Assembly: GCA_008690995.1 (NCBI GenBank) | Contig: VRMN01000003.1 | Coordinates: 1,922,001-1,986,000 of the forward strand | Direction of reading: 5' to 3' | From: Porphyridium purpureum | Taxonomy: Eukaryota; Rhodophyta; Bangiophyceae; Porphyridiales; Porphyridiaceae | Length of the DNA stretch: 64,000 nt | In this document: positions 9,161-19,249 of the stretch, in pieces | Numbering within the stretch: position 1 is the first letter of the stretch | Layout: every line of letters starts with the position of its first letter | Made by a program: the position numbers and the translations under genes | Notes under the pieces: generated by a model | What the model was told of the DNA's origin: nothing | Databases searched by the model: none | The model's input: only the letters and a program-made list of their open reading frames with translations

Positions 9161-10486
9161 TCAAAACAGACCTTCCATGCTGTTCACAGATGCGCTGATG
9201 TCCATCAGCTCAGTGGTGATGTACGCCTGCCGCAGCTTGTTGCGCTCCAGGCTCAGATCATGCACCATGTCCGTGGCATTATCCTGTGCCTGCTTCATTG
9301 CCAAGAGGCGCGCCGACGTCTCGGAACTCAGCGTCTCGAGCAAGGCCAAGAACAAGGTGCTCGACAAGTACAGCGGGAGCATGGCCAGCAAAACATACGT
9401 GGGCGACTGCTCAAAGATCAGGCTCGGACGGTCAAGCGGCACTGCTGGAGCCAAGACCGTCCGCCCGCCGTGCGTCTGGAAGCGCTCGCGGGTCCCGAAG
9501 CCCTCAGGCTGCACCACGAGCTCCAGTAGCATTTTATCGGCTCCGTCCTCGATCCCCGTCGGCGTCAGTGGAAGCAGTGTGCGCGTGGTGGGCTGAAAAC
9601 TGACCAGCGACTTGAAATCCACGGAAACAAGCTCTACGCGGCTCACCTCTCGCGCCCCGATCGCCGCGCTGCACAGCTCGCCAAGTGCGGAGGCCACTGA
9701 GGCCGCATTTCGCAGCGTCATCTTGGACTCCACAAACACTTGCTCAATGCCCGCGTGGTGACGCGAAAAGTACCTTTCTGCTTTCGCGCCCACCAGTGCC
9801 ACTTTGACAGCTCCGCCGTCGTTCACAAGCAAGTCCAGTCGCTGCGCGGCAAACGCAAGCAGGCGCTTATTAAACGGTCCGCAAAGGCCGCGCGACCCAC
9901 CGACCACGATGAGCAACGTACTCGTGCGGCTCGCGTCGGCGCCGTCCGGCAAAGTCTTCCGTCTGAGCCGCTCCCTTGGCGTACCCAAAACCAGTTTCGG
10001 CGAATAGATGAGCGCCGGGTCGAGCACGCCGTCCAGCAGACGCAGGTCTTTTTCTGACCAATCACTGCTGGTCTGCACACGGTGAACCACAGTGCGCAGC
10101 GTCGCAATCAGCTGCACGTGGAAAGGCCGCGCGTCGAACGTAGCGTCCAGTGTGCGCTTGATTCGCGCCGCGCTCACCAGGCGCATTGCGCTGACAATTT
10201 TCTTTGCCGTCTTGGTCACGGTGATCCGCCGATTCAGATCGGCAGACGACGATGCGTTCATATGCAGCACCGCCGCAGATGACTTCGACGCAGAACGTCC
10301 GGTGACTGTTCCTCTTTCCAGGCTGCACCGCCCTTCACGCCGCCTTTGCGTCACGAATGCTGTCTCACAGGCGACAGCAACCCCCGAGCCGCTCGCAAAC
10401 GCCGCCTGCCTGTTCGCGCCACGCATGAGCGCGGTTGCCTCGAGCATCTCAGTGGGTAAGCCCAATGGTGGAGCAGCGCAGCTCAT
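9161..10486 (-). CDS. atpC: Plastid ATP synthase gamma subunit
   Basis: Central rotor-shaft subunit of the thylakoid F1Fo ATP synthase. After a ~90-residue presequence, the mature N-terminus gives the coiled-coil start LNRRI...AKKIVSAMRLVSAARIKR. Near the C-terminus come IFEQSP and LPLYLSSTLFLALLETLSSE, then the terminal helix with MVHDLSLERNK. The photosynthetic-type insertion follows TLLPLTPTG, but it lacks the dithiol Cys pair of green-lineage chloroplast gamma, as in cyanobacteria and red algae. The frame continues to 10531 with a non-ATG codon; the first ATG is 10486 (441 residues). Another candidate start lies 20 residues downstream (MRGANRQAAFASG). It is nuclear encoded, as in algae generally. 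Confidence 0.9.
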   Translation of the reverse strand: MSCAAPPLGLPTEMLEATALMRGANRQAAFASGSGVAVACETAFVTQRRREGRCSLERGTVTGRSASKSSAAVLHMNASSSADLNRRITVTKTAKKIVSAMRLVSAARIKRTLDATFDARPFHVQLIATLRTVVHRVQTSSDWSEKDLRLLDGVLDPALIYSPKLVLGTPRERLRRKTLPDGADASRTSTLLIVVGGSRGLCGPFNKRLLAFAAQRLDLLVNDGGAVKVALVGAKAERYFSRHHAGIEQVFVESKMTLRNAASVASALGELCSAAIGAREVSRVELVSVDFKSLVSFQPTTRTLLPLTPTGIEDGADKMLLELVVQPEGFGTRERFQTHGGRTVLAPAVPLDRPSLIFEQSPTYVLLAMLPLYLSSTLFLALLETLSSETSARLLAMKQAQDNATDMVHDLSLERNKLRQAYITTELMDISASVNSMEGLF

Positions 10487-10785
10487 TACTTCGTCGGCAC
10501 TGGCAACAGAGACTTCACAACATCGACTCAATTATGTCCAGCAAGGCGCTGATCGAACCAAAAGGTCACCATTCGACGAAGTGCGGGAACGACGGATTTT
10601 GCGATGGAAGGAGGCAATTTACATGACAGGAAGAACGTGTCTTCTGGCCTCACAATATGTACGCGTCTCGCCGTGAACATGAGACGCACTGAGTAGGGAA
10701 CTCGCGCATGTCCTACGCGTTAGGCACTAGATTATTGAGAAGAAAGAACTGAATTGTTGGATGGTGTTGGACGCCACTGTTGCGA

Positions 10786-11505
10786 TCAAGTCTCCTCATC
10801 AAGCTTTCTATGAAATTTCCGTTGCCGCATGTAGTGGATGGCGCGCTTCGTCACCAGAGGCATGACTCCGATGGCAACAAAGCTCAGCATCATTTGCGCA
10901 GACAGAATATCTTTGGGACCATTGATCTTAGCGAGCTTGGTGCCCGCATCCACAAACACAATCGTGGCGGGTAGCATACCGAGCTGGCTCACAAAAAAGA
11001 ACGCCACAGGCTTAATTTTGGTCACGCCCATGGCGAGGTTCAGCAAGCTGAACGGAATGATTGGTATGAGTCGCAAGGAAAACAAGTAGAACGCGCCTTC
11101 GCTCTCAAAGCCCTCCATGACGACGCGGATTCGGTCCCCAAAGTTCTCCATGACAAACGATCGCAGCAGAAAGCGCGACATGAGGAAGGCGACGGTAGCT
11201 CCAGCGGTGCTCGCAAACGAGACGAGCACGACGCCCGGCACGAGTCCAAACAGCGCGCCGCCGGACAGCGTGAGGACCAGCGAGCCCGGGATCGAGAGCG
11301 AGGTGAACGCAAAGTACAACAGAAAGAAGAGCAGCGCAGCCTCGCCCGGAGACGCCTCTACAAACTGCTGCAGGAGCTCCTTCTTCTGCTTCAGCATCGC
11401 AATGGACACATACTGCTCCACATCATACACCGTCACGCCAAACACCACCACCACCACCAACCCAAGCACCACGGCCCTAATTCGCTGCCCCTTGCTCCAC
11501 TTCAT
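10786..11505 (-). CDS. TVP38/TMEM64 (DedA/SNARE-associated) family membrane protein
   Basis: A 239-residue multi-span membrane protein. An N-terminal hydrophobic anchor (about 12-32) precedes the SNARE-associated domain: a re-entrant region with SIPGSLVLTLSGGALFG, then a helix with ATVAFLMSRF, and the family signature R-L-I-P-I-I-P-F-x2-L-N-x3-G-V-T. Members act in endomembrane or plastid membranes as lipid scramblase-like or transporter-like proteins; the substrate here is unknown. The start at 11505 is the first ATG, because the frame extends to 11565 only with a non-ATG codon. The C-terminus is short and basic. Copies of the A(C/G)TGTAC motif lie 163-219 bp upstream. Confidence 0.88.
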   Translation of the reverse strand: MKWSKGQRIRAVVLGLVVVVVFGVTVYDVEQYVSIAMLKQKKELLQQFVEASPGEAALLFFLLYFAFTSLSIPGSLVLTLSGGALFGLVPGVVLVSFASTAGATVAFLMSRFLLRSFVMENFGDRIRVVMEGFESEGAFYLFSLRLIPIIPFSLLNLAMGVTKIKPVAFFFVSQLGMLPATIVFVDAGTKLAKINGPKDILSAQMMLSFVAIGVMPLVTKRAIHYMRQRKFHRKLDEET

Positions 11506-11667
11506 ATCCAACCCACTACACTCATATATACACACAAACGCGCACCAATCACACCCGCAATCCACTTCTTCCCTTCGTCAGTCTCCCACTTGCGTCTCTT
11601 CTCGGTCTCGCCCCCTCAAGCCTTGCGCGCGAGGAGGATTAGGGTTTCTCTTTGTTTCCAGCCCGCG

Positions 11668-11724
11668 GTACAGTTAGACTTTGTGGTTGTAGTGTACACT
11701 TCGACGGTTTCCATTTCACTGTAC
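11668..11724. promoter_or_regulatory. Three A(C/G)TGTAC-type motifs upstream of the TVP38/TMEM64 gene
   Basis: GTACAGT occurs at 11668-11674, the perfect palindrome AGTGTACACT at 11691-11700 and ACTGTAC at 11718-11724. All lie 163-219 bp before the start at 11505. The same motif recurs before five other genes of the window. Confidence 0.5.
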
Positions 11725-11916
11725 TTCGAGTACTGCGTCGCGATGGGATGGGACAGAGGAGACAACTCGGACGCATGTGCCATGCCGGGATGGAGGTGTC
11801 TTGGATCGGAATGGGCTGCGATGGTCACCTTCCACGCGTTAGAATCGCCATGAGCACGGTCAGGCAATTGGTGCGCGTGACTTGGTGAGGCGATCTGCGT
11901 CTCCTCGTCATCTGAT

Positions 11917-11953
11917 GCGGCGGCGGCGGCGGCGGCGGCGGCGGTGGTGGTGG
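11917..11953. repeat. (GCG/GTG)n triplet microsatellite
   Basis: About nine GCG units followed by four GTG units in non-coding DNA. Confidence 0.8.
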
Positions 11954-12667
11954 AAAATTGCGCAACACGGTCTGATCGTGGTTTACATGTCGCTGGCCTT
12001 TGAACCAGATTCGCTCGTCGATTTGCGCTCCGAATGCGCGCTGGAGTATTGCCTTGGCAAAGCAACAGTCTCCGAAACGGAGGGACATGATGTTTGGCGT
12101 GAGACCAGTAGTAAAGTCATATGCTGGTTCCGTTGCCTCGGAACCTGTATCAACTCACCGCGGGGAGCGGCTCATGACTCTCGTCGGCAACCGGAGTATG
12201 CCACCTGCTTCGGATTTTGTACGGGCGCTTCAGGAAATACGCACCATGTGATCGTTCATGTATGCTGCTCGTGGAAAAGAATCTGTCTTTTCTGTTCCCT
12301 TTTCTCTCACAATCAGCTTCGTCACAGGCCGAAAGCAGCCAAAAATGTGTTTCCTTGATGGTAAGCGATATTTTTTGGACAATCTCGACGACCATACAAG
12401 GCGCATGGAAGTATCCGACCGCAGCCCTAGCAGCCGCACAAACGCAGCTCAGCTCGAGACAGAAGTCAAGGTGAGTGACCATGCAAGATCGAGGCCACGT
12501 CAAAGAATGTCGTGCGTCGTACCATCGCTGGAAATGATTGCCAAAGTCGATCAGCTATCCCCTATCGAAATACCGTATTTGCAGACATCATCTCAATCGT
12601 CCTTCGAAAGGGAAAGATTCCACACGAGAGCAATATTGAAAGGGAGGAAGAAGGGGTTTTCTACTTC

Positions 12668-12670
<3 letters not shown>

Positions 12671-12707
<37 letters not shown>
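12671..12707. repeat. (TC)n dinucleotide microsatellite
   Basis: An uninterrupted TC run of about 18 units. It produces Leu-Ser repeats in chance open frames, which should not be read as protein. Confidence 0.95.
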
Positions 12708-12712
<5 letters not shown>

Positions 12713-14087
12713 GCGGATGATCAAATATCCACTCATCGTGGGGAAGACAAATTGAAAGAACAGAACACGGCCACAAGGCAGTGGCGCCATTCTGCCACGT
12801 GTCAACAAGTGCTTTGGACTCATTTGGACTCGTGCTCACGCATGGACTCTGCTTCGAATTCCATGTTCAGACCACTCGGGCGTTGTGCCATGTCACACGA
12901 AACCAAAGCCGCTCTCCGAAAGCCCCGATGACGCGCTGGACGTTAACCCCAGCAGTTGAACGGAAAATGTAAGCGATGTAAAATGGCTTCCTTGTAGTCG
13001 AGGAAATACGTGTACTTTTCGGGAAGGCCGAGTCAAGAGGGGGAAGCTGGCTTCAAGGCAGCACTATTCGATTCAAGTCTTTCTTGGCGCGCCCTGCAGC
13101 GCTTTTGATCTGCGGACGCGTCGCTGGTCTCTGAATCTGACGCGCTCAAGCATGAAGATGAAGCGCGAGGGTCGGCAGAGGAAGGCCCAGTTTCGGAAGT
13201 ATGCGTTTTTTTCCTTGTCCGTCTCTGCACGTTCCGACTCGTCCGCCAGCTCATCTTCTTCAAAAATGGTTTCCAGGGACGGCTTGAATCGCGGTGTTCT
13301 TGCGCATGCTCTGGGTGTCGCGCAGTCCATAACTTTGTACTGAATTTCGTATTTCGCTGCACTCGTGCAGTTCGTGCACGCTGCGGCACGCTCCATCGGT
13401 GGCGTCCAGGATCCCATACACATTGTGTTCCTTATCCACTCTCAGAGTTGCCTCGTTCGCTTCTGTCCTTGTTGCCTGTCACCACATTGCACCTTCATCG
13501 CGCCGAGGCCCGCCACGCGCGAAGGCCGGGACAAGTGTTGCTTTAATGCTCCGACGCAAGGGATCCACCTGATGAAAATATCGCTCTCCGGAGCGTAACT
13601 GTCATATGCCTGCGGGGTCAATCATTCGGGCAGCGCGCGGATGACGCATCTCTCGGAGCACGCGCGGGCTGCTTGCACCTATTACGGCTTTGTGCGTCTG
13701 CCGCCACCCTGCCACATTGCCACACACACCGGTGCGTCGCTCCCCGCTCGCCCGCCCAAAACGTCATTACGATCTCACGGATCGACGCCGCTTGACATGC
13801 GCGCGCGCACGGCCCTTCCGCGCACGCACAAGCGATGCTGCAGGAGGTGTAACAAGCACCGATGGAGATTAACTTACACACTGCTCACCCAGTCGGCCCG
13901 GCTGTGCACTCCGCATAACTTCACGCGAGCAACACTTACTCAAGTAGCGGGAGCTGTGCAGTGTAAACTTTTACCGGCGTCGTTGGCGCCTTCGGAACCC
14001 TCGGAAGGGTTGCTTGCAGGACTTTGTTCAACTCGAGAATCTGAAGGGTATGTACACGAGCGCCAACCGCTCTGACCGCTGCACGCT

Positions 14088-17000
14088 TTATTCTGGAGAT
14101 GGAGGCGGCGGCGGCCTTTTCGAGCCCATGGAAGGGAAAATCAAGTTGAGAGGGTTAGTTGTGACTGTATGATCGGGCCTCTTGGGCATGAGCGTATTCA
14201 GCATGTTGATTCTTCGCACTGCGCTTGCAAGCGAGGGCTTTTGTGATTCGGATGCCGAGTGCTCTGGGATGTCGAGCGCTGGTTTCGGCCGACTCGCGCT
14301 ATCGACCTGCGGGATACGTAGGTTTGGGGATGCTGATTCGTACAGACCAGCTGGTGTCCATGGTTCCCGTGCTCTCGTTTCTTGCACTGGCACCCATGGC
14401 GCTTTGGACTCACTGGACAGTGAGGCGATCAACGGGGCGCTACGTATGGTCTGAAGCGATCCTGTGCTTCTTCTGATCAAAGATCGAGTCGCACCAGTAG
14501 CCTCGTCGGGCACGGCACGGTGCTGAAGCACAGTCCCCGTGCCCATATCCTGCCCTTCGCTGCTCTGCCGATCATGGTCATTATCGTGAGAGTCATGCCT
14601 GCAGAGAGCGAGCCAAGCGCACCTGGCGTGGAGTCGAGTCTCAGGATGCTCTGACTCGGAGTTCATGATTTCGCGCAGGCGCGAGTGAACTCCCATTCGG
14701 ATGAGAGCGCGGCGATTACACGAAAGAATGTCACTGTCCTCCTCATCTTTCATGGCTTCACAAAGAACCAAGATGGCACAGGACACTGAATGGACGAGTA
14801 AGGAGATATTCGCATACTTTGCCAGCGTGAGCTCAATAAGCTCTAAAACTTGCCACTTGGTCGCGAATTCTTCTCTGTACAGCTCCGGCTCGGCAACAAC
14901 CAAAATCGTGATACAGTCGAATCCTTCGCGCAAAACATCAAGTCCATCATGAAAATGATTTCGCATGCTTTGCGCAATGTAGCTGCCCACACACCACGCG
15001 TCAAGCTCAAGCACAAAGTCATAGCCAAAAGTCACCGCGCCGTTCGAGATGAAGCGGACATAGAGCTGCGCTATCTGCCAGTGCTCAAGTATAAGCGGTG
15101 TCAATGCGCCCAGAACCTCAGACACACAATCGGTGCGGATTACTAAAGGAAGGAGCTCCTCCGCCTGCATGATCACATTACACACGAAGTAGCATGCCGC
15201 TCTGACCAGCTGCAGAGCCAAAGCTACGCGTGACTCGGACGGCGGAGCGGACACTGAGAGTGAAGAGTAGCGCGTGAGTACCGTGAGCGCGCGCTCCAGA
15301 AATCCGTTTTCATCACCCACGAGAACCTTGACTGAGGCTACACCGAAGACGAGATTTGAAAGCGCCTCAAAAATTCTGCAGCACGCGTTAATCTGTTCCT
15401 CTTCCTCTGTTGCACCCATGCCCGGAGTTTTCTCCACGGCGGTTTCGATGACACGTCCGAACAAAGGCAATACCCCACGCTTTGTGATGAAGTATGGCGT
15501 GGCCGCGGGGCACTGGAAGCACGAGATTCGGACGCAATTTGCAAATGCGATTACAAGCTGAAGAGCTTGCAGAGCGTTGCTATCCGCGTACGGGTAAAAC
15601 CACGCTTTTGACTCGTCCAAAAAAGTGCACAGGTGTTCCGGGCCTTCCCACTCTGCAAAACGATCGACGCTCGGTGGAAATCCCAGCATGAAGCAAAAGA
15701 GCGAATCAAGCAGGCCAATGTAAAATTCTGCAAACACGCCTGGACACTCATTCCACCGGGGCGGCCGGTTGTTCAAGTACCACACAAATCGATCCATATC
15801 GAGCTCTTGACGCACCTGCTGCTTTCGCTCACCCCGGCAAGCATCCAGCACGCTTGAGACAGCACGAAACGCTCGCTGCGTCAGCAAAGACACACCGGAA
15901 TTGGATACACGAGCAGACTGGTTTGCTAAACACAACTGATAGACAGCATCGATCGCACGACCCAGGGGCGTCGGTATGTTTGCCTGCATGATGCTCAATG
16001 GCCATCCACTCGCAGCTCCCGACCAACAGTAAACTAGTTCACAGCACATGGTGGCACAATGTATCCATTCAATTTGGGGATGCCGACTGCGGGTGCGACG
16101 ACCATGCGCAACCGAGTCGTTGAACAAGTGGAGGATGTCGGCCACCGTTGAGCAAGGATGACTCAAAGAAGCACCTTCAAGTGATTCAAATTTCAGCGCA
16201 TAGAAGCGGGTGCGCCCAGAAACCAGTGTCAAAGTTTGCAGGCAAAGGCGCAATACAGACTGGCGTGCGTGATCGTCGGGCTGCATTTGATTTTCACTGT
16301 CCGTACGCACGCATACTGTCAACGCCCGCAAGGCACGCGCCAGCTGTGGAAAGGTCGTCCCATAAGTAAAAGCGTCCGCGCCCTGACGCGCAAGATATCG
16401 CAGCGCGGTACCTATTAAGAGGGCGGCGCAGGGATACAAGACGCCGAAAAACTGCGGCTCAATGTCGCACGTATCATCAGCGAGAACCAAGTCACACATT
16501 GATTGGAGCCCCTTGGTGGCAAAATCTATCAGAAGCATGCCGTGTGAGTGTTCTCGCTTTCCATCTGCGCCATTGCGTTCCACGAGCGTGCGTCTTTCGT
16601 GTGACGAATTCGCGGCGCCAATCGAGCACAGAAAGAGCGAAAAGACTGCACAACAACCGGCGTGTAACTGAGACAGAGTTCGGAGCGCCAAATTCAATTG
16701 TGGCTCAGACCACGGCTCTAACGAAGTACGATCCGTCCTATCCTGTTCGGGCCGGGCCGCTTGCCTCGCGGCATCCAGCAAAATGGGCCACACCTCGAGC
16801 GCCACTGTCATCAATCGCAAAAGCTGCTGCGGCACTGCGCCGGCCGTGGCCGTGGCAGCGGCAGCGGCAGCGGCAGCGGCGCCGCCCACTCCATTGCTCA
16901 CTTGAACACTATCTGATTGTGCCGCTGCAGCCAGCTGCGCATGCTCACACAACCGCTCCGTGACGGCAAACACGGCGTCAGTGGCCAACAACGCGAGCAC

Positions 17001-17147
17001 TGCGCGCTTCCTGCGCAGCACCACATCTCCCGGCGCGGCGGCAACGGACAACTCCGGAACTCGCAGCAACGCATCCAGATCACGCACATCCTGCTGCGCA
17101 CTTGCTTCTGCCCATTGCTCTATCTGCACCTCGGCATCCTCCTCCAT
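14088..17147 (-). CDS. Large helical protein of unknown function (possibly ARM/HEAT-like)
   Basis: A 1019-residue protein with no motif I can name. From about residue 120 to 850 it is built of hydrophobic amphipathic helices, for example LVIRTDCVSEVLGALTPLI and the stretch around VHSRLREIM, in the manner of armadillo or HEAT solenoids. The N-terminal part includes a run of Ala/Thr (about 92-105) from GCC-type triplets. The last ~170 residues are Ser/Pro/Arg rich and end in five prolines, and are probably disordered. The frame reaches 17153 with a non-ATG codon, so the first ATG is 17147. ACTGTAC and AGGTACACTA motifs lie 165-197 bp upstream. A scaffold or transport-adaptor role would be a guess. 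Confidence 0.7.
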   Translation of the reverse strand: MEEDAEVQIEQWAEASAQQDVRDLDALLRVPELSVAAAPGDVVLRRKRAVLALLATDAVFAVTERLCEHAQLAAAAQSDSVQVSNGVGGAAAAAAAAATATAGAVPQQLLRLMTVALEVWPILLDAARQAARPEQDRTDRTSLEPWSEPQLNLALRTLSQLHAGCCAVFSLFLCSIGAANSSHERRTLVERNGADGKREHSHGMLLIDFATKGLQSMCDLVLADDTCDIEPQFFGVLYPCAALLIGTALRYLARQGADAFTYGTTFPQLARALRALTVCVRTDSENQMQPDDHARQSVLRLCLQTLTLVSGRTRFYALKFESLEGASLSHPCSTVADILHLFNDSVAHGRRTRSRHPQIEWIHCATMCCELVYCWSGAASGWPLSIMQANIPTPLGRAIDAVYQLCLANQSARVSNSGVSLLTQRAFRAVSSVLDACRGERKQQVRQELDMDRFVWYLNNRPPRWNECPGVFAEFYIGLLDSLFCFMLGFPPSVDRFAEWEGPEHLCTFLDESKAWFYPYADSNALQALQLVIAFANCVRISCFQCPAATPYFITKRGVLPLFGRVIETAVEKTPGMGATEEEEQINACCRIFEALSNLVFGVASVKVLVGDENGFLERALTVLTRYSSLSVSAPPSESRVALALQLVRAACYFVCNVIMQAEELLPLVIRTDCVSEVLGALTPLILEHWQIAQLYVRFISNGAVTFGYDFVLELDAWCVGSYIAQSMRNHFHDGLDVLREGFDCITILVVAEPELYREEFATKWQVLELIELTLAKYANISLLVHSVSCAILVLCEAMKDEEDSDILSCNRRALIRMGVHSRLREIMNSESEHPETRLHARCAWLALCRHDSHDNDHDRQSSEGQDMGTGTVLQHRAVPDEATGATRSLIRRSTGSLQTIRSAPLIASLSSESKAPWVPVQETRAREPWTPAGLYESASPNLRIPQVDSASRPKPALDIPEHSASESQKPSLASAVRRINMLNTLMPKRPDHTVTTNPLNLIFPSMGSKRPPPPPSPE

Positions 17148-17311
17148 CCTCACATCACACCCTAATCACACTCAACACAACATCTCGCCTCTCCTATCTC
17201 ATTCCATTCCTGGTGCGTCCGTTTCCCCCCCACCTGTTTCCCCCACCCTTCGTTTTTAAAAAAAGCAGTCGCCGCATTAAAAAAGAAGCTTAAAATAATG
17301 TCCCGCTTTAA

Positions 17312-17344
17312 ACTGTACTTATGTTCCAATCGAGAGGTACACTA
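17312..17344. promoter_or_regulatory. A(C/G)TGTAC motif pair upstream of the 1019-residue protein gene
   Basis: ACTGTAC at 17312-17318 and AGGTACACTA at 17335-17344 (9 of 10 matches to the reverse of AAGTGTACCT). They lie 165-197 bp before the ATG at 17147. Confidence 0.45.
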
Positions 17345-17569
17345 GAACCTGGACCGTGCTGCGGAGGCGATGAAAGGTTGGCGCTGCTGGGAATCAATGG
17401 TAAGACCTGTCGCTGATGACCGGCAAGCACGGAGTCCTCTTGAAGTTCTTTAACCCCCATACTGTCCAATCGACAACGCGGTCAAAGAGCCCGCACGAGA
17501 GACAGCCTTAATAGAGCAGTCCGCGTTCACCATACCTCAAAACCTGGGCGTACAGTGGTACGACAGACA

Positions 17570-17752
17570 TCACCATGAGCGCTCGGTTACCTTTCATCCC
17601 AAGCACGACGAAAGCAGGTTTCGTACCATTCAACGATCACGCGCGGACGCTTCTGGCGTTCCTCCGTCCTGCGCGTTCTCTTCTCAGGGTGTCGGCTCCC
17701 CACTCAGCGGATTTCTCTGAACCTACTCCTCGTTGGTTCGAGTCACCTGGCA
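17570..17752 (+). repeat. Degenerate dispersed repeat, copy 1
   Basis: This stretch aligns with 21352-21504. Shared blocks include a CTTTCA(T/C)..CCCAA(G/A)CACGAC block, CGATCACG, TGTCGGCTCCCCAC and GGTTCG(A/G)(G/T)TCA. Copy 1 is longer by about 25 bp in the middle. By eye the copies agree at roughly 60-65% of positions, so they are old. The repeat has no coding sense I can recognise and no visible termini. Confidence 0.6.
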
Positions 17753-19119
17753 GTCACCCCGACAGGAAAGACAATGTAAAGAGTGAGCGGGTGACCACGC
17801 TTCTGCAGGGTGCCGCGTCTACATTGATCAACTGCGCTCGACGCGTATGGGTGTGCGGAAGCGGCGCCCCACACGCTTTCGTTGAGCGAAGGCGCGGCAC
17901 GCCGGCTGGCGGACGCACGAGCGCGGCGTTGGCGATGATGTGCGCCGCAGAGCGAAGTGTGCGCAGAGCGCGTGTGCCGCAGGTGGTGCGGGGCACGGCG
18001 CTCGGAAAACCACCCGGGTGATCCATTAGATGTTGAGCGAGGCCAGGGGCTCGTCGCGTTTCGATCGCCGGCATCGTTTCTCTCTGGCATGCTGCATGGA
18101 GCACGGACGCAGAACACGGGCTGAAGGAACTGTGAGGAGCAAGATGGGCAGCCAAGAGAAACATGCTTCTGCGGCTGCCCACCCCCGTGCACGACGTCAA
18201 GATCGCTAGAGGACGCAGCGACTTGGTGAGTTCGCAACGCAACGTGCGTACACGGCCTGCTTCGTCATTTGTGGCTCCTGCGTTGACGTGACTTGGCGGA
18301 CATGACTCTCGGACCAAAAGTGTCCGCGCGAGTGAGACTTACGCTCCTACCTTAACCTCTGTAGGCGATGAGGGAGCCGAGCGGGAGGCGCCAGCTGATG
18401 GGCACGGCGTGGTAGGAGGCGAAGCAAGCTGATGAGTCGCACTCCTCTTTCCATGTGAGATGCGATTTTCGCCCATCTGCGAGTGCGTTTTGTGACCGTA
18501 GTTACGTGCCAGCGCATCCTCGAGCCGCCCGCGAATCGCGATTCTTGCGCGGGACAATTTTCTGGGGGGTACCGGACGCCGTGCGACTGATGAACAGCAT
18601 CGGCTCTCTCGGCTCCAGCAGTCGTGCGGATGATTCGGTTGTGCTCTTTGAGAGGCGGAGAAATCACAGTCGCACGAAAGGTATCCGGCCTAAGCCTTGT
18701 TTGCCGGAGTTGGGAGAGCCGTTTATCACGAGGCGTGGTAGTGATTGAAGGCTACCTCATGGTTCAAATTTAGATACCGAAGCGGACTGAATCGCCCGTC
18801 TTGCTGGACGAGCCGGCGACGCGGCAAGCCACCGGCGGTGTGCTCGCGCGTCTGTTTGTATTGCGAATCTTTTGCAATACTGGGGAGCCGTACCGAGAAC
18901 CCCTAATGGAGACGCACAAAATGCGCAACTTGTTTTTTGGTGACGTACCCGTGTCGTTCAGGCTGGCGGGCTATGTGGCTTTGTCGCTGCGGCCGTTGCG
19001 TTTGAGCGGAAGTCGGTGTGCACGCGCCAGTGCGGATGGGCTCCCGCGCGCTCCTCCGTACCGAATCACGGACGGACGAGGAGCGGGTCGTGAGGCATGA
19101 GCGGGCGGCGCTTCGCGTC

Positions 19120-19127
19120 TATATAAA
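19120..19127 (+). promoter_or_regulatory. TATA box of the phosphate transporter gene
   Basis: TATATAAA lies 123 bp before the ATG at 19250. Transcription should start near 19150, which makes the upstream in-frame codon at 19139 unusable and supports the start at 19250. Confidence 0.7.
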
Positions 19128-19249
19128 GAGAGGCGAGCTTGGGTGGCGGGCGAGGAAAGCATGTTGAATCGGACAGGGAAGGGCAGGATAAGGGTACCGG
19201 TAAGTTCGTGGCGAGACAGTTCGACTGTCAAAAATTCGGATACGGTAAC

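Larger units (their letters stand above)
11506..14087. other. Large intergenic region with simple repeats, no confident gene
   Basis: These 2582 bp hold no recognisable gene. Visible items are the upstream motifs of the TVP38-like gene (11668-11724), a GGC/GGT triplet run (11917-11953) and a TC dinucleotide run (12671-12707). A minus-strand ATG frame at 13073-13423 (116 codons) has a CxxC and an acidic middle (EEDELADESE), so a small unknown protein is possible but cannot be supported by homology. The remaining frames pass through the simple repeats. Confidence 0.5.
17148..19249. other. Intergenic region with a dispersed repeat and the Pho4 promoter
   Basis: This 2.1-kb divergent gap lies between the helical-protein gene and the phosphate transporter gene. 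It contains A/T-rich promoter-like DNA (17253-17300), motif copies (17312-17344 and 17550-17556), one copy of a degenerate repeat (17570-17752) and a TATA box (19120-19127). Open frames of up to 187 codons at 17.6-18.3 kb overlap in several frames and show no domain. Confidence 0.55.

Noticed and set aside
12258-12755. Open frames encoding Leu-Ser repeats or Arg-Glu repeats
   Set aside because: They are translations of the TC microsatellite at 12671-12707 with no conserved sequence around it.
17730-17752. A GGTTCGAGTC sequence resembling a tRNA T-arm
   Set aside because: No matching stems, anticodon arm or D-arm are found around it; it belongs to the dispersed repeat. I could not identify any tRNA in the window.
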